Shown: positions 13,701-20,354 of the stretch, piece by piece
Position numbering within the stretch: position 1 is the stretch's first letter
Layout of the letters: the number at the start of each line of letters is the position of its first letter
IMG/VR virus record: IMGVR_UViG_3300022198_001429
Coordinates: 1 to 20,354 of that record
Length of the DNA: 20,354 nucleotides
Direction: 5' to 3' (one strand)
Source of the DNA: a virus
Position numbers and translations under genes: made by a program
The notes under the pieces: generated by a model
What the model saw: only the letters and a program-made list of their open reading frames with translations
Told to the model about the DNA's origin: nothing
Databases searched by the model: none

Positions 13701-14141
13701 TTACTCCGGGGGCGTGGGCCAAGTAACTGAATACGGGAAGCCTGCTTGACCTGTTATATCACGAAGTTGCTGCCGGTAGGTAGACCAAGCGGTCTTGCTG
13801 TCAGCAGACAGCGGGCTGTCAGGTAGCTGGGTCCAATCGCTTTCTTGCAGCAAGTCATCCCGGCGCGACCGCACGTTGCGCTCAGCATCCGCTTGCGGAC
13901 GTTGCTGAACAACATATGGCAAAGACCAGTTGCCGACAGCATCCTGTTCAAAACTGCCATCAACCAGCGTTGTCGTTAACGGATCGTAGTCAGGGCGATC
14001 AGGCCGTGTGTACGGATACACGTCCCACTCAGCCAGCAGAGCGTCAGTTGGTTCTGCCGGAAAGGATGTGTTGGGGTTGTCAGACCGCAACTGACGCAGA
14101 GAGTATTTCTCAGGAGATCCGTTGGTTATTTTGATATACAT
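13701..14141 (-). CDS. Phage tail assembly chaperone-like protein
   Basis: A 146-residue protein. The C-terminal part (RNVRSRRDDLLQESDWTQLP, DSPLSADSKTAWSTYRQQLRD, FPYSVTWPTPPE) matches the recognisable pattern of the phage tail assembly chaperone family often found beside fibre genes (RxxLLxxSDWTQLPD, then WxxYRQxLRDIT, then WPxxP). It should help fold or attach tail fibres and may not stay in the virion. AGGAGA lies seven bases before ATG 14141. The neighbours on both sides are fibre-type genes, which agrees. Confidence 0.8.
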   Translation of the reverse strand: MYIKITNGSPEKYSLRQLRSDNPNTSFPAEPTDALLAEWDVYPYTRPDRPDYDPLTTTLVDGSFEQDAVGNWSLPYVVQQRPQADAERNVRSRRDDLLQESDWTQLPDSPLSADSKTAWSTYRQQLRDITGQAGFPYSVTWPTPPE

Positions 14142-14152
14142 TGGTCAGTCTC

Positions 14153-14746
14153 CTATGCGGCAGGGATGCGAACAGTGAAAGCGCCCCAAGTGTTGTCAGA
14201 ACCGCTAAAATTACCGGGGTCCTCCGTCGAACTTGGTGAGAGGTAATAACTACCAGCAATACGACCGCTTGTTGTAAAACCAGAATATCCAGCAGGTCCA
14301 GCCGAAAAACTAGACCCCCCATCAAGCGCCGCGCCTGCGAAAGCCCCATCTCCTGAATTAAAACCAGTTAGAGGGGGTGGATCAGGAGTTGTACTACTAC
14401 CAGATGCAAAAGCGAACGTCGGGGCAACGGACGTGCTATTCCCCGAAAATGCAAAAAGCATACCCCTGTTAATGGGAACTGTTATGCTGCTTTCGCCATA
14501 CGCATAAGCGAGTGCGACATAAAAACTATCGGGTTTATATTCGTATAGGACCGTCCAACCGGAAGGTACATCGTCGCCGGGACCATAATTGCCCCCCTGT
14601 GCTTGCATGTAAATAACAAGGTCGTTTGCGCCTACACCGGTCAGAGAGATGGTCCCAGCACCAGCAACACTATCGACGAATGTAACTGCACCACCGCCAC
14701 CTGCACCAACAAGTCCACCAGCGCCTTGAATTTTATGCCATAGCAT
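14153..14746 (-). CDS. Gly/Ser-rich tail fibre-type protein
   Basis: A 197-residue protein from ATG 14746, which overlaps the upstream stop by one base (TAATG). The N-terminus [20 protein letters not shown] leads into a beta-rich domain (TFVDSVAGAGTISLTGVGAN, SFYVALAYAYGESSITVPIN) and a Ser/Gly-rich end (DGGSSFSAGPAGYSGFTTSG). It resembles minor fibre or receptor-binding proteins. The gene looks less GC-rich than flanking genes such as the hub gene, as is usual for exchangeable host-range genes. Confidence 0.6.
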   Translation of the reverse strand: MLWHKIQGAGGLVGAGGGGAVTFVDSVAGAGTISLTGVGANDLVIYMQAQGGNYGPGDDVPSGWTVLYEYKPDSFYVALAYAYGESSITVPINRGMLFAFSGNSTSVAPTFAFASGSSTTPDPPPLTGFNSGDGAFAGAALDGGSSFSAGPAGYSGFTTSGRIAGSYYLSPSSTEDPGNFSGSDNTWGAFTVRIPAA

Positions 14747-15939
14747 TACGAACCATCCCCAACCAGAGCGCCGTAAAGCGTGGTGGACACTTTCCAAAGC
14801 GCGACGACAGTGTACCCAGTGGTCGCCAGCGTAGGTGCAGACCCGGCGTTGTTGACCCATGTGATGGTCGGCCAAGTAATTGTATATGCCGTGCCATCGT
14901 CAATCATCAACGTGATCGCCTCGCCAGCGGACAGGCTGTCAGTTGGCGTAGAGTTGCCACTAAGGGTCCACGTTTGGACTGTACCGTTGGCGGGGTCCAG
15001 TGCAGGAGTGGTGCCTGATAGAGCATAGACAGTTTCTACGACTGCATTACCAAAGGAGACGGGTCCAGTTACGTCCAGCCCGCCACTTCTAGCCATAGTC
15101 CATTTAGAGTTGGCTTCAGAAAAGCTTATAGCGGCAGTACCGTTAGATTTATTAATTACAAAGTCACCTTTGTCGTTAATAACGCTATAGTATTCTGTAG
15201 AGGCAGCGTCATTAACAGCGTCAGTGTAAATACGGAGTTCACCACCAGTACCGTCAGCAGAGCCGCCGTAGATTTCTAAAAGACCCTTTGTAGTGTCATT
15301 TGTACCAACAGTGATATTCCCAGTTACATCCAGCCCACCACTCTGCGGCATAAGCCACTGAGAGGCGCTGTAGTCGTAAAGGATAATGTCTATGCCACTC
15401 GAACCCTCAATATAAAAGTCCTCCGCGACGGCTTGAATTTTATAATAATCGGTGTTGGTGTCATGGTCAGCAGCGGTGTATAATCGCAGCGCGCCCCCGT
15501 TACTACTCCCCGTGCCCTGGCCGTATATAAACATCTGACCGAATGCGAAATCGTTTAGGCCGATTTTAATGTTGTCACCCGCAGTAACGGTCACGAATGA
15601 CGGACTGTCGGTCGTCGCCACGCCCTGATCCATGTCAGCGGCGTTCTGCAAGTCTCCCGCTGCTGCCGTGACAAAGACCACCGCGCTGCCAGACAGGTTC
15701 AGCAACGATCCGGTGCTGCTTTCGTCCAGCGTACGCGACAGAGTGGTGCCGGTCGCCGTGTAGGTTCCAGTGCCGATTTCCCACGCCGTTCCATCCTCGA
15801 TGGTGTAGCGGACGGTCTGGCCGTCAGTCACGCCTGCGTCAGCGAAGCTTTGATACCCACTTTCCGGGGTGCCCAAGGTTATAGTGCCCGTACCTGTAGT
15901 GGTCGTGGCGACTTTCGCACGATTGACAAGCGTGACCAT
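14746..15939 (-). CDS. Main tail fibre protein with duplicated shaft domain
   Basis: A 397-residue protein. Residues 1-100 ([40 protein letters not shown]) match the N-terminal domain found on many phage fibres. Residues 123-207 and 208-292 are two 85-residue copies of one domain, each ending SGGLDVTG. The C-terminal region ([48 protein letters not shown]) is a beta-rich tip of a kind recurrent in phages. Hand counts give about 33% GC at 15121-15180, against about 62% at 15721-15780 and 58% at 14941-15000. It probably mediates receptor binding. Confidence 0.78.
   Translation of the reverse strand: MVTLVNRAKVATTTTGTGTITLGTPESGYQSFADAGVTDGQTVRYTIEDGTAWEIGTGTYTATGTTLSRTLDESSTGSLLNLSGSAVVFVTAAAGDLQNAADMDQGVATTDSPSFVTVTAGDNIKIGLNDFAFGQMFIYGQGTGSSNGGALRLYTAADHDTNTDYYKIQAVAEDFYIEGSSGIDIILYDYSASQWLMPQSGGLDVTGNITVGTNDTTKGLLEIYGGSADGTGGELRIYTDAVNDAASTEYYSVINDKGDFVINKSNGTAAISFSEANSKWTMARSGGLDVTGPVSFGNAVVETVYALSGTTPALDPANGTVQTWTLSGNSTPTDSLSAGEAITLMIDDGTAYTITWPTITWVNNAGSAPTLATTGYTVVALWKVSTTLYGALVGDGS
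15064..15573 (-). repeat. Two 255-base coding repeats in tail fibre gene
   Basis: Two consecutive in-frame segments encode 85-residue copies (residues 123-207 and 208-292). DNA similarity is strongest at the ends, for example CAGTTACxTCCAGCCCxCCACT near 15069 and 15325. The middles have diverged but keep the pattern IYG, GG-L-IYT, EYYS/DYYK and SGGLDVTG. Confidence 0.75.
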
Positions 15940-15950
15940 GTTTTAGCCTC

Positions 15951-16400
15951 TTACGCGATGCGGATGATAGCGTTCGAAGCATCCGCTGTTGGAAACAGAA
16001 TCTGGAAGTCACCAGCCGTAGAGGTCTTATCGGACCCAAAATCAAGCACAGCAACAGTATCTGTTGTGCCTGTACCGCCGCCAGTGGTGGTGTTGTAGAT
16101 TAACGCGCCACGGGCCGTGATGGTTGCTGACGTAAACGTAATGTCCGCGAAGTCCGTGAACGCTGTGGTGCCGCTGGTAGTGGGCGTGATGTTTGTCAGG
16201 GTTCCACCGCCCGCAGAATACGAACCGGAGTTGGCAACCTCGTTGGTTGCCGTGTAGTCGGTAGTCGCTGCGGTAAAAGACGCACTGTTGGTATACAGAG
16301 CGATCTTGAACGTGTGGCCGGTGGAAGCCGTGAAGTCGTGCTTGGCCTGAAGCAATTCCTGCTTGAAGCTGGTGCACATGAAGTTGCCGGTGAACGCCAT
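15951..16400 (-). CDS. Conserved phage structural protein
   Basis: A 149-residue protein. MAFTGNFMCTSFKQELLQAK, then HTFKIALYTNSASFTAAT, ITFTSATITARGALIYNTTT, AVLDFGSDKTSTAGDFQI and a terminal ASNAIIRIA form a pattern I recognise from many environmental phage genomes, usually beside fibre genes. It is beta-rich and of virion type; the exact role (fibre adaptor, decoration or baseplate-like) is not known to me. Confidence 0.7.
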   Translation of the reverse strand: MAFTGNFMCTSFKQELLQAKHDFTASTGHTFKIALYTNSASFTAATTDYTATNEVANSGSYSAGGGTLTNITPTTSGTTAFTDFADITFTSATITARGALIYNTTTGGGTGTTDTVAVLDFGSDKTSTAGDFQILFPTADASNAIIRIA

Positions 16401-16685
16401 TTAAAGTCTCCTGATAAGTTCGGCCAACTCCGGCTGGCCTGCATCCATAAGCGCATTATACACAGTTGTGCGATCACTGTTAATCGCCTGCTTCAAGTAC
16501 AGCATTATGAGGTGCTGCACCGTACCACGAAACGCTTCCGCCTGCTCTCGGATTGGCGCAGGAGCGGAGGCGGATACATGCACGATCTTTTCAACGCACT
16601 GCGCAGCCAACTCTTCCGGCGTGAACCCACGGCGATCAGTGGTTCTGACGCCAACAGGACCTATCTCCATCATGCCAAGACTCAT
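16401..16685 (-). CDS. Small conserved phage protein, helical
   Basis: A 94-residue protein. After MEIGPVGVRTTDRRGFTPEE it is mainly helical (LAAQCVEKIVHVSAS, IREQAEAFRGTVQHLIMLYL, TTVYNALMDAGQPELAELIR). It overlaps the upstream adaptor-like gene by four bases. The neighbours are structural genes, so an assembly or minor virion role is likely; no function is recognised. Confidence 0.65.
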   Translation of the reverse strand: MSLGMMEIGPVGVRTTDRRGFTPEELAAQCVEKIVHVSASAPAPIREQAEAFRGTVQHLIMLYLKQAINSDRTTVYNALMDAGQPELAELIRRL

Positions 16686-17332
16686 TGCTTAGGCCTTATA
16701 AGTTGACCGAAGTCATATTCGTCCGTCGTTTCCTTTGCCTCTCCAAGCTGCTTCAGGCCCATAAGGCTTTCGTTAAACCGCTTGTCGTAATACGACAGCA
16801 GGTCCTGTTCTCCTTTTAAGAAAATATACGCCTCTATCAAACAAGCATACAGTAGAGACAGGTCTGCATTAGTGCTCAACCACGTTGTGCCATCCTCTGC
16901 ACCCGCCGTGATGCTTGCCGGGCGATACAGGTAGTGCAGTTCCGCCGTATAAGAAGCATCTGTCGTAGGAGACAAAATAAAGTTGTCTACATCAAACTGC
17001 GCGTAGTACCGCGGAGATCCCGTGTCCGAAGGACCCGGGTTATAGGACTGCACAAAGCTCACCGACTTAAATCGTAAGAATGTCTTGTCCCCAGAAGCCG
17101 GGGTGAAACTAAGAGACCATGGGGACAAAAAGTCCGAGGGGCAGGGCAGATACTGAGATCCGCTGGATAATGTGGTCGTCGCGTTTTTACGGAACAAACT
17201 AAGTTGCACGCTCTTGAGAATACGTTCTTCTGCAGATCGAATAAACAGCGGGACGTTTGCAACAAAGGTCGTCTCCGTTGTTTCAACGTAATCCTGAATG
17301 GCCTGCTTTAACTGCGCGTATGTGTAGCTCAT
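16682..17332 (-). CDS. Adaptor-like head-tail connector protein (SU10-adaptor type)
   Basis: A 216-residue protein. The order is an N-terminal helix (TYAQLKQAIQDYVETTETTF), a second helix with FIRSAEERILKSVQLSLFRK, a beta section with YLPCPSDFLSPWSLSFT and RYYAQFDVDNFILSPT, and a C-terminal helical part with LSLLYACLIEAYIFLKGEQD and YDKRFNESLMGLKQL. This is the layout of adaptor proteins that ring the portal and attach the tail. Its start overlaps the previous stop by four bases. A second protein of nearly the same length and similar layout lies just upstream. Confidence 0.7.
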   Translation of the reverse strand: MSYTYAQLKQAIQDYVETTETTFVANVPLFIRSAEERILKSVQLSLFRKNATTTLSSGSQYLPCPSDFLSPWSLSFTPASGDKTFLRFKSVSFVQSYNPGPSDTGSPRYYAQFDVDNFILSPTTDASYTAELHYLYRPASITAGAEDGTTWLSTNADLSLLYACLIEAYIFLKGEQDLLSYYDKRFNESLMGLKQLGEAKETTDEYDFGQLIRPKQ

Positions 17333-17631
17333 GTGTTTACCACCACCTGTCCTACCTGACCGACCGCTCGCGGACGATCAAGGCGAGGTGCCTCTACTGT
17401 GGGGACGCCCACATAAACCCCAAGAGATTCCGGGGTGTCGGGGCGCGGATTGTACAAGGCTTGCGGATCAGCCTTTACGTGCTTCGGTTCCAGTTGCGGA
17501 TGCTTCGGCTCAAACTCGTCTGGGCCAACAAGCAGCCCGTTCCACTCCCTGCGCATGTCTCGCAAGCGGTAGCGGAAGCCTGATCTGTCTGAGATGCCGT
17601 AGGCACTATCCCCGCGCGCATATCGGGCCAT
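17329..17631 (-). CDS. Conserved small phage protein
   Basis: A 100-residue basic protein. SGFRYRLRDMRREWNGLLVG, then PDEFEPKHPQLEPKHV and DPQALYNPRPDTPE, form a pattern I recall from other environmental phages in the same neck-gene neighbourhood. It lies between the two adaptor-like genes. A minor virion or connector role fits, but nothing proves it. Confidence 0.68.
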   Translation of the reverse strand: MARYARGDSAYGISDRSGFRYRLRDMRREWNGLLVGPDEFEPKHPQLEPKHVKADPQALYNPRPDTPESLGVYVGVPTVEAPRLDRPRAVGQVGQVVVNT

Positions 17632-17634
17632 GTA

Positions 17635-18288
17635 TCACCTCCGTCCCGGAACAAGCCGGAGAGGAACCCGCTCTTCGTCCTCGTCAGCAGCCCTCTGAAA
17701 GTCTTGTTCATAGATCGCTTGCAGCGTTGGAAGCATTTGAGGAGCCCGTTTCATGCCCAGATGGTAAGCCAATCCCGACACAAGACAGGGCAAAAAACGC
17801 CACGGAACTGCGGCGGTGTTCTGCATCGCACCCGCATCTTCGATACGACGAACATACCAGTAGAGCAGCTGATCCGTCGAGTTTTCCGGAACAGGCCACA
17901 GGTTTATGACAGGGGTAGTCTGCCGGTCGTACCAGAACTGCGACGGACGGCCCTGCGTGCTCTTGGTGGGAATGTTCGCCCACTCCGAACGGCCAAGGCG
18001 TTCAATGATGTAGTCCGTGTTGTCGCGCCGAATGACCACGTCCAAAAGATCAGAGGTGCTGGCATCCAGCGTCTCCTGACCCTGACCGGTGGTCAGGGTG
18101 ATCGTACCGCGCTCCACGGTCCACAGGTTCACGCCACGATTCGCCCAGTCCGTGAACATCAGGTTCAGAGACCTGCGGGCCGTTTCAAGGTCATAACCGG
18201 AACGTGCGGGTTGACCAATGCGCTCGTACGCCTCTTCAATCGCTTCCGCGATGTCGAGATTAAATGTCCGTGTTCCTGACGTGGCCAT
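17635..18288 (-). CDS. Adaptor-like protein (P22 gp4 / T7 tail tubular A type)
   Basis: A 217-residue protein. Helices at 11-48 (IAEAIEEAYERIGQPARSGY, then ETARRSLNLMFTDWANRGVN) lead into a beta section (WTVERGTITLTTGQGQETLD, DVVIRRDNTDYIIERLGRSE, PVINLWPVPEN, LLYWYVRRIED) and then helices with FLPCLVSGLAYHLGMKRAPQ. This follows the layout of head-to-tail adaptor proteins. It should seal the portal-tail junction. It precedes the second adaptor-like gene in the operon. Confidence 0.72.
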   Translation of the reverse strand: MATSGTRTFNLDIAEAIEEAYERIGQPARSGYDLETARRSLNLMFTDWANRGVNLWTVERGTITLTTGQGQETLDASTSDLLDVVIRRDNTDYIIERLGRSEWANIPTKSTQGRPSQFWYDRQTTPVINLWPVPENSTDQLLYWYVRRIEDAGAMQNTAAVPWRFLPCLVSGLAYHLGMKRAPQMLPTLQAIYEQDFQRAADEDEERVPLRLVPGRR

Positions 18289-18297
18289 GTCTTAGGT

Positions 18298-18447
18298 TCA
18301 CTTCTTTGCTGTTTTCGCGGAACGCTTAAACGCCTTGGCTGTGGGTGCACCCTTGGTCCCGGGCTTGCGCATCTTCTCGCCCGATCCGGCTTTGATACGT
18401 TCCCGCTTCGCGTGGATGTTGGCATATAGCCCCGGTGTCTTGGTCAT
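18298..18447 (-). CDS. Small very basic phage protein
   Basis: A 49-residue protein from ATG 18447, which overlaps the upstream stop by one base (TGATG). The sequence (MTKTPGLYANIHAKRERIKA, then GEKMRKPGTKGAPTAKAFKR, ending SAKTAKK) is strongly Lys/Arg-rich and familiar to me as a recurrent small protein of environmental phages. No function is established that I know of; binding of packaged DNA or a virion role is plausible from charge and operon position. Confidence 0.72.
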   Translation of the reverse strand: MTKTPGLYANIHAKRERIKAGSGEKMRKPGTKGAPTAKAFKRSAKTAKK

Positions 18448-18647
18448 CAGCCTTGACCCATCGCCATCTGCTTGCGGGGGCTGCACATGATCTGGCCGCC
18501 CTTGGCCATCTTGACCTTGCCGCCACACTTGTATCCGGCTTTGACCTTGCCGCCACCCATGTAACCCTTGCGCATTGCGGAAAGTTTTTTCGAACCCTTT
18601 TTCATCGGTCCCTCCATGATCTGTTTGGCCATATTACCACGGTTCAT
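18447..18647 (-). CDS. Small basic Gly/Lys-rich protein
   Basis: A 66-residue protein from ATG 18647, with GGAGG five bases upstream. It is rich in Lys, Gly and Met, with two GGKVK motifs ten residues apart (GGGKVKAGYK, CGGKVKMAKG) encoded by a 16-base direct repeat. It belongs with the flanking basic proteins. DNA or RNA binding is suggested by charge only. Confidence 0.65.
   Translation of the reverse strand: MNRGNMAKQIMEGPMKKGSKKLSAMRKGYMGGGKVKAGYKCGGKVKMAKGGQIMCSPRKQMAMGQG
18511..18556 (-). repeat. 16-base direct repeat, 30-base period
   Basis: TTGACCTTGCCGCCAC occurs exactly at 18511-18526 and 18541-18556, encoding GGKVK twice on the - strand. Confidence 0.85.
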
Positions 18648-18656
18648 CGGAGCCTC

Positions 18657-18932
18657 CTACTGGCGTTCCATCGCCATAAGAATGCGGTCCGTCTTGTCCA
18701 TCAAGGCGTCAATCTGAGCCTCGATTCTACCTAGCTGCACAGCCTGCGCGGAGGCGGTGTCCCGGATCTCCTCGACCTGTATATCCAGCCGTTCGATATG
18801 TTTTTTGTTCGTCGCAATGTCCGAGGACATTTGACTGAACATCCACACTGCGGCGGCTGCTTGCACACCAAGTCCGATGAAGATGCTGATGGGAACGGAT
18901 CGGCTGAGATGCCACTGCTCTGTATGTGCCAT
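18657..18932 (-). CDS. One-pass membrane protein with coiled coil, holin-like candidate
   Basis: A 91-residue protein from ATG 18932; the in-frame extension to 18995 is rejected because it overlaps the neighbour in an unnatural-looking frame. A hydrophobic segment (14-34, VPISIFIGLGVQAAAAVWMF) follows a short polar start, then an acidic/basic coiled coil (IATNKKHIERLDIQVEEIRD, GRIEAQIDALMDKTDRILMA). This layout is common among phage holin-like or lysis-accessory proteins, but no dedicated endolysin gene lies in the window, so the role stays open. Confidence 0.68.
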   Translation of the reverse strand: MAHTEQWHLSRSVPISIFIGLGVQAAAAVWMFSQMSSDIATNKKHIERLDIQVEEIRDTASAQAVQLGRIEAQIDALMDKTDRILMAMERQ

Positions 18933-18933
18933 T

Positions 18934-19200
18934 TTAACACTTCCACCTTCTGCGGGCAGCGCAAATCCGCTTCTTCGGAGTCTTGCTGCAGTCAATGCTG
19001 TGGTCCTTCATCTGCCCCGCAGAACGAGCACAGTAGGACTTCTTGCGCTTGCCACCCTGCGGTTGCGGGGCCTTCAAGTTTGATCCGGTCGCCTTATTGT
19101 ATTTTGCACGACCCTTGGCCGTCAGACCAGCGCCCTTCGATGCAGGAAGCTTCTCACCGCGGCCCACGGACAGACTGGGGGTTTTCTTTTTTACGGCCAT
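18934..19200 (-). CDS. Basic conserved phage protein (DUF6321-like)
   Basis: An 88-residue protein. Its start MAVKKKTPSLSVGRGEKLPA and the following KGRAKYNKATGSNLKAPQPQ and GGKRKKSYCARSAGQM, ending RRRWKC, match what I remember of the DUF6321 family from marine and cyanobacterial-environment phages. It is strongly basic with four Cys. ATG 19200 overlaps the upstream stop by one base. Function unknown; its place among virion genes suggests a structural or DNA-associated role. Confidence 0.75.
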   Translation of the reverse strand: MAVKKKTPSLSVGRGEKLPASKGAGLTAKGRAKYNKATGSNLKAPQPQGGKRKKSYCARSAGQMKDHSIDCSKTPKKRICAARRRWKC

Positions 19201-19943
19201 CAGAGCGGTCCTCCATTTTTTATGAGGATCATGTCATACGCTGCAGTCACCAACGCATTATTTGTCCGCACAGAAACTTGGACGTCAATGTCCGTCTTTT
19301 CCGGAACACCGAACGGGCAGGTGAACGCATAGTGGTATTCGGAACTGGCCACCTCAAATGTGTGGCCGACAAAAAATCGGTCGCCCGGAAGCCGGTAATA
19401 GAAAGTCCCAGTGGCGTCGGCCCCGTTCTGGATGGTCATAACGCCCTGTGTCAGATAAGCCGTGTACCCGGCGGGGACTGTGTAAGTTCCCTTGAGAGAC
19501 TGGCCAACACCAGACACAATCCGAGCCACCGTCGTGGCACCTTTTAGAACATTGATTTGCCCGACGTTTGAAGACGTCCCGTTCATCCGAACCAAGTCGA
19601 TGCGCTTGAACACGGTCGAGGATGTATTTCCCGTGGGGTTTGTCAGTGTGACGGTGGTCGAAACGGGATTATAATCCGCATCCAACCCGGAGATTATAAC
19701 GTTTTTCCCCGCGTCTCCTGCGTCTGCACGGCTCACCGTTACAGTGCCCGCTGTATCCCACGCACTCCAAGGGTAAAACGTGTCGGTTACGTCCCAGACA
19801 GTTCCAGACTGGTTGTTCGACATGGACGGGACGCGCCCCTGTCGATGCACGAAAGAGTGGCCCGGGATTTGACCCCGGGCCACCTGAAGCTCAAAAGGCT
19901 CCGATGTTCCGACCTGTGAGATGGACCGGATGTCGTAAGCCAT
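19200..19943 (-). CDS. Virion structural protein
   Basis: A 247-residue, beta-rich protein. PFELQVARGQIPGHSFVHRQ near the N-terminus, then TVWDVTDTFYPW, KNVIISGLDADYNPVSTTVT, VFKRIDLVRMNGTSSNVGQI and YTAYLTQGVMTIQNGADATG form a pattern known to me from marine phage structural genes. It probably belongs to the neck, a decoration layer or the tail; the exact role is not recognised. Confidence 0.7.
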   Translation of the reverse strand: MAYDIRSISQVGTSEPFELQVARGQIPGHSFVHRQGRVPSMSNNQSGTVWDVTDTFYPWSAWDTAGTVTVSRADAGDAGKNVIISGLDADYNPVSTTVTLTNPTGNTSSTVFKRIDLVRMNGTSSNVGQINVLKGATTVARIVSGVGQSLKGTYTVPAGYTAYLTQGVMTIQNGADATGTFYYRLPGDRFFVGHTFEVASSEYHYAFTCPFGVPEKTDIDVQVSVRTNNALVTAAYDMILIKNGGPL

Positions 19944-19952
19944 GTGCCCACC

Positions 19953-20231
19953 TCACGAATAAAAGATGGTCATCGCGTTCAGGTTCGTGGCAACCGAAAC
20001 GTACGGGTCTTCAGTGAAAAGAACCCCGTCAGACGGGATGTTCACCGAGTGCGTGTCACTGGGCGAAAAATCCAGATCCAGCACAGTCGCTCCACCATCG
20101 CCGTTGGTGATGGTGATGCGGCCCGCCGTCGTGGCACCAATCTTCACCTGAAGCTGGCGGATGCGAGCGCGGCCGATGCCTACTGCACCGGTGCCCTCCA
20201 CCCGCTTTGCTTTGATGTCAGATCCGGCCAT
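19953..20231 (-). CDS. Small conserved phage structural protein
   Basis: A 92-residue protein. DIKAKRVEGTGAVGIGRARI, RQLQVKIGATTAGRITITNG, LDLDFSPSDTHSVNIPSDGV and VSVATNLNAMTIFYS form an all-beta pattern seen in small phage virion proteins, plausibly a decoration or spike-like protein. It lies two genes upstream of the basic protein cluster. No exact function. Confidence 0.65.
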   Translation of the reverse strand: MAGSDIKAKRVEGTGAVGIGRARIRQLQVKIGATTAGRITITNGDGGATVLDLDFSPSDTHSVNIPSDGVLFTEDPYVSVATNLNAMTIFYS

Positions 20232-20234
20232 GGA

Positions 20235-20354
20235 TTAGCCCGCCGATACAGACAGGGTTCCAGCGTTGTTCCAGATTGCACCGGCTACGCCGGGATCGGA
20301 CGTCGGAATCACGATGACATTGGCCGTGCCCTGTGCGTCAAGGTTGCCACCAAC
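20235..20354 (-). CDS. C-terminal end of a structural protein (partial)
   Basis: Thirty-nine residues are visible, ending at TAA (20235-20237): GGNLDAQGTANVIVIPTSDP, then GVAGAIWNNAGTLSVSAG. The VPTSDPGVAGAxW-type ending is recurrent in small phage virion proteins, where such domains close the chain. The gene continues beyond the window, so its full size and role are unknown. Confidence 0.65.
   Translation of the reverse strand, partial: VGGNLDAQGTANVIVIPTSDPGVAGAIWNNAGTLSVSAG

Noticed and set aside
1-20354. tRNA genes or an integration site
   Set aside because: I saw no cloverleaf with a TTCRA arm, no integrase and no att-like tRNA end on either strand, though reading by eye could miss a tRNA.

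Overview
The window reads as part of the genome of a tailed, double-stranded DNA phage, with no bacterial housekeeping gene. It is moderately GC-rich and almost fully coding, and most genes abut or overlap by 1 to 14 bases. The tail and ejection gene set (adaptor-like proteins, tail fibres, tail assembly chaperone, P22 gp10-like hub/nozzle protein, GNAT-like protein, lytic transglycosylase and two large ejection-type proteins) points to a podovirus-like particle. The GC content and the style of the small early proteins suggest an alphaproteobacterial, possibly Rhodobacteraceae, host; that is inference. Terminase, portal, capsid, polymerase and integrase genes are not in the window.

Region 1 (1-4367, + strand) is an early/accessory block. 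The end of one gene is followed by a textbook hairpin-plus-T-run terminator that sits directly against the ribosome binding site of a C5 cytosine DNA methyltransferase. A second, +1-frame gene lies wholly inside the methyltransferase gene, and both frames carry conserved-looking motifs over the same bases. Then come a tiny membrane protein, a coiled-coil peptide, a winged-helix protein, a two-domain protein, and a run of small uncharacterised proteins. Their gene junctions reuse nearly the same sequence, in which a C-terminal Asp-Glu-stop overlaps the next Met-Ser start.

Region 2 (4330-5348) is the switch zone. Three small - strand genes (a secreted-type peptide, a PD-(D/E)XK nuclease and a 58-residue Cys/Trp-containing protein missed by simple ORF calling) diverge from a + strand gene whose product ends in an AT-hook-like tail. 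A 42-base imperfect dyad lies between the divergent genes.

Region 3 (5323-20354, - strand, read right to left) is a late virion operon. It runs from small structural proteins, highly basic small proteins and a one-pass membrane protein, through two adaptor-like proteins, several tail-fibre proteins with internal repeats, a tail assembly chaperone and a hub/nozzle protein, to the ejection module (GNAT-like, S74-tailed, transglycosylase and a 569-residue protein). The products would build the neck, tail and fibres, and the proteins that cross the cell envelope at infection.

The strongest lead is the fully nested gene inside the methyltransferase. Others are an S74 autochaperone-like tail on an internal virion protein, the reused junction sequences in the early block, the divergent-promoter dyad, and the low-GC duplicated insert in the main tail fibre.
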